DNA from: Amphibalanus amphitrite
Lineage: Eukaryota; Arthropoda; Thecostraca; Balanomorpha; Balanidae
Assembly (NCBI RefSeq): GCF_019059575.1
Contig: NW_024881679.1
Span: 710,001-774,000 of the forward strand
Length of the DNA: 64,000 nucleotides
Reading direction: 5' to 3'
The notes under the pieces were generated by a model that was given only the letters and a program-made list of their open reading frames with translations, was not told the DNA's origin and ran no database searches. This document shows positions 44,054-56,700 of this stretch, in pieces. Positions within the stretch are counted from its first letter, which is position 1, and each line of letters opens with the position of its first letter. The position numbers were made by a program, and so were the translations under genes.

Positions 44054-44713
44054 GCCCGCCTTCACCGTACAAGGGTGCCGCTGATCTGTTGACTGACCAT
44101 TGACCACTGACCACCGACCACTGACCACTGACCACTGACCAGTGGCGGTATAAACCGCCGGGAAGTCCTAGCCGATACCTGGGCGCTCCGACCGGTACGT
44201 GCCCACCTGAGTCCGATTCCATTGTAAACACAGCTGGCTGCACTCAGGGGAGAGGGGGCTACCCCTCCCCACCGTCCCCGTCGAGCTTTGCTGCCTGATG
44301 CAAGCTGCCGAACAGGAAAGAGCGCCGAAGTCAGGAGTGGAATAGTGCCGAGGAGAGATGCAAAAGCCAAGAAGCATCATTGTTTTCTCCGAGCTAGCGT
44401 CTTATGGATGGTTTTCACTTGTCAACTTTGCTCTTTGGGGTTATTCCGTGAAATGATGCACTGTCGATGAGTTTAACGGCTATTGAAGGCATGTAATGAA
44501 TTTAAAATTACGGTTACATGCGAAAGCTCAGCCTTTCCAAGATATTTCTATTAAATAGACCAGATACAGGTACCTACCTATAGGGAAGTGTTGGCTAAGT
44601 TATGGTTTTATGTGGTGATGAGCAGTAAACACACAAAGAAACGAAATTTCCGTGACACATTTCAGACCTACATATACTGAGCAGTGAGCATACAGCATAG
44701 GAATTAGGACTTA

Positions 44714-45249
44714 AAGGAAATAGTTCACTTTCACGAAATTATATTTTTTGCAATGGATTTATGATTTTTTATGTTCAAAATGATCAGCAAAGAAAATAAA
44801 ACCTTTTTATAACAAAATATTATTTTCTATATTTTTGATATAGGAAGAACTTTTCAGTTTCTGTAAGGCACACGCGATCCAGTATGAAAAGAGCATGGGT
44901 CCCGAAAATTCTTCAGAAGCTAGAGAAATTATCGCGGCCACCGGCATTTGGGCGATCTGCTCATGCTTTGTTACTGGAGCGCCTCTGAAGAATTTTCTGA
45001 ATAATTTTCTTTTGTTACTGGAGCGTTTCTGAAGAATTTTCGGGACCCATGCTCGTTTCATACTGGATGCAAATATATGCAAGGCACACAACCTCAACGC
45101 AAGGCACCTTTTTCGGGACGAGAAATAGAATATCTTTGCCTAGGGTGATCGTTGGGCTGTAAAAGCTCCTGATTTATGCTCGTCTCAGCCCAAGCTACGG
45201 AACTGCTATTCCAGTTAAAAACCCATGTTAAAATGTGAACTATTTCCTT
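44714..45249. mobile_element. TA-flanked MITE with an internal inverted repeat (536 bp)
   Basis: Inverted ends AAGGAAATAGTTCAC with TA on both sides (44712-44713 and 45250-45251). An internal inverted repeat pairs about 44876-44922 (ATCCAGTATGAAAAGAGCAT...) with 45025-45071. TAAAGG-type ends also characterise the 469-bp elements, so they may be distant relatives. No coding capacity. Confidence 0.75.
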
Positions 45250-45324
45250 TAAAAGTTCATTCAAGGTACTTTTTGGCTCCTAGTTATTCATTGTTTTCCT
45301 TTCGAATTTTCGACCATGTCGCAT

Positions 45325-45388
45325 CGAGGTCGTTGTCAAGAAACATGGCAACAATCCAAATTGTTGCCGTTTCTTGACAACGACCTCG
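45325..45388. repeat. Compact hairpin, 29-bp stem
   Basis: The arms CGAGGTCGTTGTCAAGAAAC and GTTTCTTGACAACGACCTCG are perfect complements. A further 9 bp of GGCAACAAT/ATTGTTGCC pairs inside after a 2-base bulge, leaving a 4-base loop. The loop is too tight for a typical microRNA precursor, so a foldback or cruciform-forming palindrome is more likely. Confidence 0.85.
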
Positions 45389-45912
45389 CTGTGCAGAGGT
45401 CGAAAAAAAACGAAAACATCATGACTATCGAGTAGCCGAAAAAAACGTACCTTGAATAAGATGCCTTGTTATAAAAGCTTGAAATTATACGCTTAAAAGC
45501 TCAAAAGACAGAAAAAAAAATTGTAGTCGTTGGATAGATAACAGAGCGCAACCGTAAGACGATTTTCGAAACCAGCGCCCCGGATAACCGTTCCATTGAT
45601 CAGCAATCTGCAAACACTCCCATGGGAGTGTGAAGTCGTACGGTGCGGTACGTAGGGTGTTGGGAGGTCAACACCGCGACATGTTGGCAAGATGGACTGC
45701 TGGACACTGGAACATTAGCATAACTAGATATTCAAACGCTGGGTTCCTCGCTGACTGTATGATGCAACTCATTCATGTTTCATTGATGCAGTTGCTTCTC
45801 ATTGTAGTTGTAGTCGAAAATTTCGTCTTAGTAAAATAGTATGTATTCCGTTGCTAGGCTTCGGATAAATGAAATCTTTCCAGACTGATTTTTCATGATA
45901 TTGGCTACTTAA

Positions 45913-46700
45913 CCCGTGCCGGGCCGGTGCTCGGCGCCAACCGCGCCGGAACGGGGGATGTTTCAATCAGAGTAGGTATACATATATACCTATAGTATAG
46001 ATATATGCTGGGCCACGTAGCGACACGCGGTAAGCGGCATTCGAAAGAACGTCCAAAGCATGACGAAAATACATCTGTGACATTTTTTGGTCGGGTCACA
46101 GGTCAGTTCACCAGAGGTAACATGCTGCCTATTTCAGCATTTTTCGAAAAGCGGCGTACCTATAACTCGGGAATCAAGAGCGGCCGCATTTATTTTTTCA
46201 TCGTCATCAGTGCCCATTATTTTTTTATTTTTACAATATTTTTTAGCGCCGCAGTATCACGCATTCGATAGCCCTTTCAACGCTCTATCCGATTAAGCTC
46301 TCAGATTTGACCTGGGACTAGCGATTTAGCCTCCAGAGGGCAATAACTAGAAAAATAGCAGTTGTTACGATTTTTTCTGTAGGTAAAAGGTAACTTTTGA
46401 CTCAAGATAGGCACAGCATTTAATTTGCCAGCATCGTGTTCCTCTCGTCGAGAAGCGTCGAATGAACTACATTTTTGACATTGAAAGGTCATTTTCAAAA
46501 GTTGACCTAAGGTCAAGGTCAGACCTGACCGGAAAAGGTCATGTTACATATCATAGTCGATCCATATCACCAATTTGAACACGTCTAAGTTGTTTTCATC
46601 GATATTTAGTAGGTATGGATGAGACAACATCTTATGATTATAAAGCATCAAATTTATAGTACAACCATGTATTGTTATAAACAAATATAAACAATTAGCT
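45913..46700. mobile_element. Single-ended TTAA/CCCG piggyBac-type fragment
   Basis: TTAA (45909-45912) is followed by CCCGTGCCGGG and, inside, by GGCATTCGAAAGAACGTCC. The latter resembles the interior of the 2773-3952 element (ACATTCGAAAGCTCG) followed by 'AGAGGTCATC'-like text. No matching right end was found before the next element at 46717, so this copy is probably truncated. Confidence 0.45.
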
Positions 46701-46716
46701 TATTACTAGCATATTA

Positions 46717-47996
46717 GCCGTTCTCACGACGGGCTATCCGCCGAATGCCCCTAATTTGACCCATGGGGCAAGTGCCGCAGGCCATAAGCACGGCGACTGG
46801 CCTTGCCCAGGCAAACGCCAATTTCATGTTATGGCGAATTGCCGCCTGGACGAAAAACCCCTTTGACCTACCACTCAGCCACCGCCCTTAGAGCAGGCAC
46901 TAAGACCTGTGTATGCCGACGAAACGGTAACAGGGACAGGTGCCGCCGGTCAAATTACGGTGACCAGCCTTGCCCGGACTACACCAATGTTCTGTATTGG
47001 TGAATACTAGTGATGTCAGTTACGGAAAATCGGAATACCGATACCAAACCAAATACCAACCAAAACCGTGGAGAAATACCGAAACCAAACCAACTTGGGA
47101 ACATGAGGGAAATACCAACTTTTTACCGATTTCTTAGCCTCTTATACATTAGTGGGGGTTCATGATACCAACAAAATACCAAGCACATTAGGATTGAAAT
47201 ATCAAATACCAAGTTGGTATCGGTTTGGTATCGGAATACCAAAAAGTCGGTATCCGATTGACATCTCTAGTGAATACCGTCGGGACGAAAACTGCCGTGG
47301 GCCCTTAACTCGGCTAACGCCTTGGTGCTAACCGTCACCGCCGATTGACCGCCGGCGTACGCCGCCGGTCGCATAGACAGACACCCGCCTCGCAAAAAGG
47401 TACCAAAACTGGTAGCATGCGATATAGCCACGGGCCCTATGAACGGCTCTACGCCACAGTCTATCCTCGGTAAAAATAAATAACCGTTAGCCTACTAAGG
47501 CGACCCCACGAACGACAACCTCGATTTAACGCGCAACACATGCTATAAGGGCACTGGGCGGTGTGCAGTCCTGCCACGCACAGCCGCCAGGAATCGGCTA
47601 GCCTGACTTTTACCTTGATGCGTTGTATGTCAAAGCAGTGCGCGCGCACCCGGTCGCTCTCGTGACCGGTCACCGAAAGGCCGCGCCGCCGCGCCCCACC
47701 CCGCGAGGTCGCGTGCGTGACGTCACTGCGCGCGCAGGTCAGCGAGCCGAGCGATAAAAGAGTTTTGGGGTAAAGCCTGCGGCCTCCCCCAAAACCGCCA
47801 TTTACAGCAAATATCTTCATTTTATGAATTTATTACAGTGTTTTAATCGATGATGCTCTCTGATAATATGACAAAGCAGGCATATACTCGTAAGCAATTA
47901 GTGCAACCCTAGCTTATAGCTACTAAGAGATACACTGAACCTAATTTGCACCAAATGTGCACCAAATGTGTACCAGATGGCCGTCGTGAAAACGGC
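46717..47996. mobile_element. Long TA-flanked element of the GCCGTTTTCACGACGG family (1280 bp)
   Basis: The left end GCCGTTCTCACGACGGGC and right end GCCGTCGTGAAAACGGC are inverted and bounded by TA (46715-46716 and 47997-47998). It contains a 262-bp hAT-type element (47008-47269) and a unique GC-rich interior near 47640-47720. It may be a longer progenitor of the 275-bp copy at 33509; no transposase is recognised. Confidence 0.65.
47008..47269. mobile_element. hAT-type MITE with 8-bp target duplication (262 bp)
   Basis: GTGAATAC directly flanks both ends (47000-47007 and 47270-47277). The termini are TAGTGATGTCA and the reverse complement of TAGAGATGTCA. The interior TACCGATACC...GGTATCGG matches the 33344-33884 element. 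Confidence 0.9.
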
Positions 47997-48297
47997 TATT
48001 ATCTCATCCATGGCTATACCATGTCTCTATAAAAAGTTATTGTCAAAACATTGCTGGAGATCATTCATGGCCTGAGATGACCTCGCGGACATATAGGAAG
48101 GGGTCACAAGTGCAATTTTCCTATTCAATGTGTCAAGTGTAGGTTCGGCTCTAGCGAGATTAAGCGGTATGTTTTGCACTTTTACCTTTCCGGTTATATC
48201 TCAGAAACTAATCGATCTACGATGAAGCCATTTTACACGATCATGGCCGGCTTGTGAACCAACAAGTCGATCGCATCTTCAACACTTGAAACCTTAA

Positions 48298-49345
48298 CCC
48301 TCGCCGGCCGAGGGGGGAGCGGGTGCCGCCCCCCCCCCCCCATAGGTTTTTTTTTGCGATAGCTCCGAACACGCTGGTGATAGAGAGCTGAAACTTGGCA
48401 TACCTAACCTTTGATTCAAGCCGAATCTTTTGACACCAACCGCATTTTCAGGTCAGGTCAGGTCACCGACCTATGACGTCATAAGTGAACCTCTGCACGG
48501 TCTTCATATGTCGCAACTTCGCAACGCCCTCACTGCCAAAGGAGCTTTCACAGGGAAATGAAACTTGCAGTATCTAGTATCCATTACGAGTCTCACAACT
48601 TGTATATCTCGGATTTTTCCTGAAGGTCATATGAGGTCAGGTCATTTTCGTGACCTCACCATTATAAGTCAATGGAGAAAAATGAAAACTGCTATTCTGG
48701 CGCCGGGAACGATCTCCAACTATCTCAACTCATCTCAAGCACACATAATCGTGATTTAATGCACTCCTTGCAAGGTTAGATGCGTCACTTTTGCAATGGT
48801 GACCTTGCGTGACGTCATTTATGACATCATCAAGGTAATATTAGTTTTTCGTCAATACCTAACTCCCGATCAAATTGAGCTAGCGAGTTGGGAAAGCCAC
48901 CAATGGACTCAGGAGACCTGCCGAATCGAATGATATGCGAAATGACCTCTTTCGACCAACTTCGTGACCTGGGGGCGCTGACCTGACCGTGACCTGAGGT
49001 CAACACCCTAAGTTGACCTGACCCAAACAAAAAGTATATCATTTGACGCGCCTGAGCGAGGCGAACACGATGCTGCCAAAATGGCGGCTCTGCGGCCGTT
49101 TTTTTTTTTGCGAGGCTATTCACCAAAAGCTGAACCGTACCTTGGGGCACTTGACCTGACCTCAGAGGTCACCGGTCGACCTAGGACCTTAAAATCGGGT
49201 ACCGTTCTCTGCGTCTCGTAACGGCGCACACGCTCGTTTTTTTTCCGCGACGCGCTAGCTCCACCAGGGACGAAACGGCGAGGGGGGTCGTACCCGCCCC
49301 CCCTCGGCCGGCGCGTATGTGGAAAACCAATAGGTCCGGCGAGGG
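48298..49345. mobile_element. TTAA-flanked piggyBac-type MITE (1048 bp)
   Basis: TTAA at 48294-48297 and 49346-49349. The termini CCCTCGCCGG match in inverted orientation. G/C runs lie just inside, as in the 6067-7072 element. The interior is rich in AGGTCA/TGACCT strings, with no transposase. Confidence 0.8.
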
Positions 49346-49429
49346 TTAAGACGACGAAGATAGCCTCAAGTACCTACACTAAATTTTCTAGGTGCAAGAC
49401 CTATACCGCTAAAACCCGCGAGATCTGTA

Positions 49430-50406
49430 GGGTAAGGTGCCTAATTAGCGACCCTTTCCGATTTGCGACCTACCTCCTTACAGAAAAACTGGCAGGAGAA
49501 AACGGGGTAAAAACATCGTCAAAAGGTCAGCCATACTTTGGTTAACAAATTAAATTATTTTCCGGTCGTCGATGTTTCTGGTGGGACGTTTCAGGTGAGT
49601 TTAAATAAAAATGACGAGTTTCTTATCCAAAAAGTGTGTGTTTGGGCCCTCTCTGATGAAAAGCGATGCACATTAGGATGATGCACCTTTTTTATTCTGA
49701 ATCGACATTCCTTTTTCAATTGATTGCCGTTTTCCCATAGTGAATCGCTCAACTGTGCACAGCATGGCGGTTAAAAATGTGTCGCAACTCATATTTCCTA
49801 TTTGCGCCTGACATGGTCGCAAATAGCTCAAGAAGGGAAAGAAAGGGGAAAAGGGAGAAATGAAAATGAGGTGTTGCTGAAGCTTGCAATGTGTGGCAGG
49901 GGATGCCAAATGTCGTCACCGACTGCAGGGGTGCCGAATTCAGCGCGGACCTCAAATATCATACGATATAGCCCGCAAAATTTGGGTTTCCGCCTTCTTT
50001 TCGCCTTCAGTGCATCACGTGATCAGTTTTTACTTACGTAAATGTGTTGGATAAACGTGCATGTTCGAGTGATTGAGTGCTTTGCGTATAGGTTACCTTT
50101 TTGAGATCATATTTCATCTTTTCAGGCGTCGCATTTTTTGCCATTTTTAATATGGGGAAACCCATAGACTTATTAGCGACCCTCCCCGGTCGCTAATCGG
50201 GAAGAGTTCCCTATTAGCGTTTTTTGCAATGGTCTGCCAAAATGCTCACTACAAATAAGTTAGTGAATATTGGGGCAGAAAATGACTATATTTTAATAGA
50301 AAAATGAACGATCTCTCCGAAAATCAAGCCAGTAATACAGTGGCACCCACAGAGCGTGAGCAATGACGGTTCAAATTAAGGGGGTCGCTAATTAGGCACC
50401 TTACCC
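49430..50406. mobile_element. TA-flanked terminal-inverted-repeat element (977 bp)
   Basis: Termini GGGTAAGGTGCCTAATTAGC (about 25 bp in all) are perfectly inverted. TA lies on each side (49428-49429 and 50407-50408). A second TTAGCGACC...GGTCGCTAA inverted pair lies inside near 50172-50200. Fits a Tc1/mariner-type MITE; no transposase frame. Confidence 0.85.
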
Positions 50407-50408
50407 TA

Positions 50409-53400
50409 CCTGTATCCCGATGTAGTGTCTAGAATCAAGAATGGCGTTCGCTCAAAGCAGGCACCTTTCAATTATCTCCTTTTGACGTACTAATAATGGA
50501 CACACTCCATAAGCTAAGTGCTATATAAAAACGACCATTCTGTCGTGTGCTATTGACCATATCGTTAGAAATACCTGTTAGAAAGGACGAGGGTTTAAAC
50601 GACTCCAAACGATCGGCTTGGACATTCGGAAAATAAGTTACAGAGTAACGACACCCAATGTGGCGGCCTTGCTTTGTATCTACAATCGTACAATGTGCGC
50701 AGTATCAGCCACAAATCCCCTGGCCAATGGCCATGCCTACTGTTCCCAATCATTATGATACATACGAGTACACGTTTACCACAATCTATATGTCTATCAT
50801 GCCTCTATGTAAACAGTTCGTCCGATGACGGCATTAGTTTCAACTTTCCAGTCGCGGCTGAGGTGCCCCCTCATCGGACTGGTCCGGGCCTCCCAATGAC
50901 GTCACACTGACGTCATATGGTGCCGTACCGGCCGAGTCGGAGAGTGCATTGGTACAATTGAGTCGTGGGGCGACGTCTGCAGTGCTGCGATAACGGGAGA
51001 CCAGGAAAAGCCGCTAACGCGGGGCATTCCCGTCCTATTCATCAGCAGCGTGAACAGTTTTCGTGGGGTGCTTGCAATGCATTGGATTGATCATACAGTC
51101 ATTGCAAGAAATGAGCGCCAAGCGGGGTGTTCCAAAGGTGGGCCTCCATAGAAACAGTCAATATGACAGCAGTCTGCGTCACTGAAAACGGCACATTTCC
51201 GTTCAGGTAATGCAAAAACTAAGAAATCTAAGCCGATCAACAATCTCACACAGTGGTGATCACGCAGTTGCGACACTGCCCTGGCTCGATAAGCTAACTG
51301 AAAGACATGGTCGGGATCACGGATTCACGGCAGTGAACGCAGTTGCTCGAATCTGGTTCGAGAACCGTCCCGGCTCTACCTTTCATCTGTAAGGCCCTGA
51401 CGGCTAAAAAAGTTGTCCACTGGCAAAAAGTTGTCCAGTATTCGGGATTGACTTTTGTTCGGTTGCAGCGATGATATGCCGCGTACGGGCCCGTCAGCGA
51501 GCGTGGCGAGCCTCGTGCGGCTGTGGCTGTCGGACTCGGGTCCTCGCCTGCAGCAGTTGGCTAACCTACTTCAGTAGACCGGCGGCAGCCGCTCAATTCG
51601 GACGGGAGAGGGTTGTCTGTCAAGGCCAGCGTCTCTGAACGACGGCGGGACGGTCCAGCGAGCACTAGCGCCAATCACAAGACAGCCTTTTTTACATGAA
51701 TCTATGTAGACGATAGTCAGGAACAGGCCCGCTGCCTCGGACAAGTGCACCGGTACAGAGATGTCCACTTTTTCAGCGTTTAGAGCTGATCGTCGTTATA
51801 CCTGTACCGCTGACCTGCGGTCAGCTTAAGCGCTTTGCACACTTCGTCAAGCTACAGGTGTCTAGCAATCAGGAGCCAACAGGAGCTGACTGAGCAGGAT
51901 GATCATATCATCACCTGCCTGCACAATAGCCAGGAGACTCGATCAATGTATGTGCATTGCAGAAGAGGGGCCAAGGCCAGGTCTATTTTAAGCCGGCTGG
52001 AATCACTCGCTATTTAACATATGCTCGCCTATGCAATAGGGCTGAGCCGGGGGTGAAGTGCAACGCCAGTCTCCATGCAATTTATATTAGACGACGCACA
52101 GGCGACATTCAGCCTACATTCTGGCAGACGTCTGAAAACTTGGGTCATTGCCGTGCTGAGTGTGACGCGTCGGTCGCATAACTTACGACCGAATATTTGA
52201 GTGTAGTTGATAGACGCAGTCATTTAACTTCTCAAGTGTTTAACTATGTACTGGGTGATTTACCGTACTGAGAACATTCCGGTATCAGTTGCGGAGAGCT
52301 CCAGCGCCATATTCATTGACACGTTCTATGAAAGTATTACCTAAATACCAGTTGAGGCTCACGTCGGCAAGTGATTTCAGTAGCACCCTCCACCCCAATA
52401 GGCCGCCTCAATGAGCGTCGGACGTTACTGGGCACGTTCCCCGTTCAGTACACCCGCCCCTCCGACCGGTCACAGACTCACCACCATTGACGACAGGCGA
52501 TGACTCCCGTTCAAAGCGCTGTATTACTCAGACAAGCCAGGACAGCGGAACACGTGCTCGTCGCCAGGTAAGCCACTCGCCAAGGCACGGAAGTCATACA
52601 AGTCCTCACAGCTTCTCGACACAGCGCACTTCTCACCACACACGCGGGAGCACACAATAACAAACAGAAACACCTACACACATACAGACACACACAGGCA
52701 GACGTACGAACGGGCGGGCAGGCGCGGCGTGCCAGCTGTGGTCGCGGGGTCAGGTGTTGGCAGAAAACTTATCGCCTGCAGTTAGCTGTATCCTTCCCCG
52801 GCGGATAGGACTGTACCGTCGAGGGCACCCCCTCAGCCATACCGCCTAACCCAGCCGGCCTTACCGGCCCCAGCCACCACTGCACCACTCCTCTGAACAC
52901 ACGGGACAGTAGTTCCCGTCTCCTATCCAATGAACACTTACCCTGATCGATCCGGCGACAGCACGAGACAACGGAAGCACACGATATTATCAACACAATC
53001 ACATTTTCTGTGTTACCCTATTGCCAACATTGAACAAGCATATTATGCCATTTGTGACTCTTTAGTTTTACTCAATTATGCTTTCACGCTTTCCGGACTG
53101 ATTCGAACATTTATCAGAAATGCTAACGGTAAGGGCAATTGTTCCTTGCTAATGGAAAGAAACGTATAACAAATGCGTATGGAGAACGATGCGATTATGG
53201 CATGTAGCTTGACGGGAATAAAAACAAAAGTTGTTCCTCTTATCATACGCACACATGAGTGAATGGTAAGCCAGGAATAGCAAGCTTCTGTGCGTGTCTG
53301 ATTGTGCCACAAGCTACCGAATAGCGCAACAATGCTTTGGTTGGATATCATTGCGATAAATTTATATAAACGTATCGTAAGTACAACAAAAATCACTCTA

Positions 53401-53729
53401 GATTGCACCATTGTGTTGCCCTTAATCACAAATAAAATCAACTAAAAATCTCCTCTCAAACTAAAATCCTGACACACCGGACGAATGGTGAATCCCTGTG
53501 CTGAATTATTATGCTAAAATGGATGGAATACCTAAGTCTAACTAAATACTATGCGGTTGAGATCGACCGCGCAGTACGCCATAACAAACAATTCAACGAC
53601 AAACAAACACAAGCGACGCTGAGGCGGCGCGCCTAGCCAGCGCACACATTGCGTGACATCTGACCGACAAACTACAGCGTCCCGGCGCCGGTCTGCGCGC
53701 ATCAAAACCGGTTCCACGACCGGCACACA
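50409..53729. other. Intergenic between the two transporter genes, no gene recognised
   Basis: Two perfect TGACGTCA palindromes (50897-50904 and 50908-50915) are separated by 3 bp; this is the CREB/ATF consensus. Otherwise there are only short unsupported frames. The 3' untranslated region of the ABC gene should begin just below 53730; no clear polyadenylation signal was picked out. Confidence 0.4.
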
Positions 53730-56700
53730 TCACTTATCTCCGGCAGTGCCGTTCGAGGCGGGCGCGGCGGCAGCGCCATCTGTGGCCGGCGCCGGTAACT
53801 GCGAGTTCCCCGTATTGCCAGTGGCAGCGTTGGCGGCCGCCACCATCGCAGCGAACATGGAGTTGGGATGCGCTAGCAGCACGGACGGCTTGCCGAACTC
53901 CACGACCTGAAAGATGGCGTCAAAGCAGAAACGTTATTAATTCGTTTTTTTTATCGTCAAAGAAGGACCAGAGAGATCCAGCCTGAGGATTTAGCTGGGT
54001 CACTCAATGATAAACCCGTGAGGCGACTAGCAATCGTAGAGCGAAATCTTACAACCAGCAAACGTTACGTGTGTGTGTGTGCGCGCGCGTGTCGCCCCTC
54101 GTTTCTCACCTGTCCGGCGTCCAGGACGAGTACCCGGGACGAGGCGAGCACCGTGTTGAGTCGGTGCGCGATGGTGAGCACGGTGCAGCTGCTGAACGCT
54201 TCTCGGATAGTAGTCTGGATCAGCGAGTCCGTCTCCGTGTCGATCGACGCCGTGGCCTCGTCCATCAGCAGGATCTGGCAGAGACGGGACAGTGAGACAC
54301 TGGCCGGGACACACACAGCGGCCTCGTCCATCAACAGGATGTAGCCGGCAACACGAATACAAATACGAATACACGGCAAGTGACTATGTACGAACTTTAC
54401 AAAGTCCTTTCACTATCATATTTTTTTAGTGTCTTTGCAGGGCGTACCGACTTTTAAGTGCTTCAGCAGGGCCCACACTGACCTAGAAGTGTCTCAGGCC
54501 TCAGCTAGGGGACACACACTGAAGTAGTAGTATCGCTATTGGGTAGGTATAGGACATGGGCTGACCTTGAAGTATTGCAGGTTATGTCACACCAAGCTCA
54601 CCTTGGAGTGCCTGAGCAGAGCACGCGCCATACAGATGAGTTGCCGCTCTCCGACGCTGAAGTTCTCCCCGTTCTCCAGGACGGGCGCCTGAAGCTGGAG
54701 CTCCAGGGCGGCCACCTTCTGTTTCATGTGGGTGCGCTCCAGGGCCTGCCACACCTGGGCGTCCGAGTAGTGGTCGAACGGGTCCAGGTTGTACCTGAGA
54801 ACGGAGCGGCGCAGGTTGTCAGCAGAGGTCAGCAGACCACTCCTGGGCGCCTGAGCAGTTGGCTGTTCCCGAGGATCGTGACAGCGCGGCCGTCACCAGC
54901 GAGGGATGGGGTCAGAAAGACACTTATCATCACTAAAAGGGGCAACACCAACCGTAGCAAACAGGAGACGGAGACGGGAGGGCGCCACTATCGGATACGA
55001 ACTATTAGAGCAGTATCGCGTGTCCGCATTTTGCATTTGGAGACAATAATTTACCGAATTAACGGACTATATAGCATCTGGCTGTATGCTACCGCAGCAG
55101 ACCTACCAACTACCAAAAGCGGCCGAGGGAGCCGTTTTCCGTGTCCCTGTCTCCATATTTACCTGACGGTTCCTAGGAAGAGCACGGGGTCCTGCGGTAT
55201 GATGGACAGCCTGGAGCGCAGGTCGGCCAGGCCCACAGTGGACACGTCCACGCCGTCCACCAGCACCCGGCCCGCCTCCGGCTCCACCAGGCGGAACAGG
55301 GCCACGCCGATCGACGACTTACCCGAGCCCGTGCGGCCCACGATACCTGGGGAGGGACCGAGGAAGACGACAGACGTCACATCTGACACCGGCATCTTAT
55401 CATTAGAAATGAACTGCGGTTGCAATCTCAGGTCCGTCCGCTTTTGCAAAGCCTCATAGTTTTTTTTAGACACATAAATAACGCTCGCTATTTCTTCCCT
55501 AGTCACGAAGTCGCCCCTCACGCCACTGCCCTCTGTCCGCGTACTGACCGATTTTCTCCTGTGCGTGCACGTCGAATGTGACGTTTTTGAGCACCTGCGG
55601 CAGCTCGGGTCGGTAGCGGAGGCAGACGCGGCTGAAGGAGACCCGACCCGCCTGAGGCCAGTCGGCGGCCGGACGGTTGGAGGGCACCACGGCCGGCGCC
55701 TCCTGAGCCATACACTGCGAGGGCACACAGCTGGGTTAACAGCCAGATACATTCAATAGACTGACACATAACCATAGGCTCGGATGTAAGAGCCATAACC
55801 ACTGTCAATTTGTGAAACAGGATCAGAAAGGCTACCGGTTATTCTCTAAGCGTAAGCGAAAACTTGCCAACAATATCGCTCCCACACCCTGGGGCCGGAG
55901 CTGGACCCGTCCCCTTTCATTTTAATTACACGCCACTCCGTCATGACTATGTAGCGATCAATCCTCCTATCCGAGCCTTGCGGCTTGTTATGTCACTCTT
56001 TCCGCGGTTGACCGAGTGGGCGACAACCCACCCCACCCAAATCTAATGACGACAGTGAAAGAGCAATCCACCCCTCTATGATACAACAAGCCGTGTAGGC
56101 GTCAATATACCCCACCCAGGTCTTCTCACAGCCGTCTTGGTGTCAATATACTCCATCCTTTACGCAAGATTCCTACAGATGCTACTCACGGCAGTGTAGG
56201 CGTCGATTCTCTCCACCGATGTGAACCTCGCCTCTGTCTCGCTGCTCAGCCTCACGGTGAACTGGAAGAGACCCGAGAGCTGGGCGGCGTAGGCCATGGC
56301 CAGACCGGCGAACGCGGCCGGTACCACGCCGTGGGAGGCCAGCACGAACACGGATGTCAGCGCTGTGATGGTTACTGTTGGGAGGTAGAGGGGGGGGGGG
56401 GGGGTCAGTATAGCGACATGGGCTAGTGACAGTAGAGCGACAGTAGAGGTCAACGGACTGACGTGCCAGGGGTTACAAAATTCACAGAGTTAGGTCATAA
56501 ATTGAGGGGTCATGGGTCACCATGATAGAAGTGGAAAGTTAACAACTGACGGGTGTCGGGTGTCAAGGTTCACCAGCTGACAGATGTCAGGACTAGGAGT
56601 CATCGTGATGACAGGGATAAGAGGTCGCTGGTTTAAAATAAATCTGAAGCCTCAGCGCGGCCACACGGGTCAAAAGTCACTGAATCGATCTGGACCAGAT

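Noticed and set aside
54539-55459. 306-codon plus-strand frame
   Set aside because: Antisense to the ABC NBD2 exons; the minus strand carries the Walker A, signature and Q-loop codons with matching splice sites.
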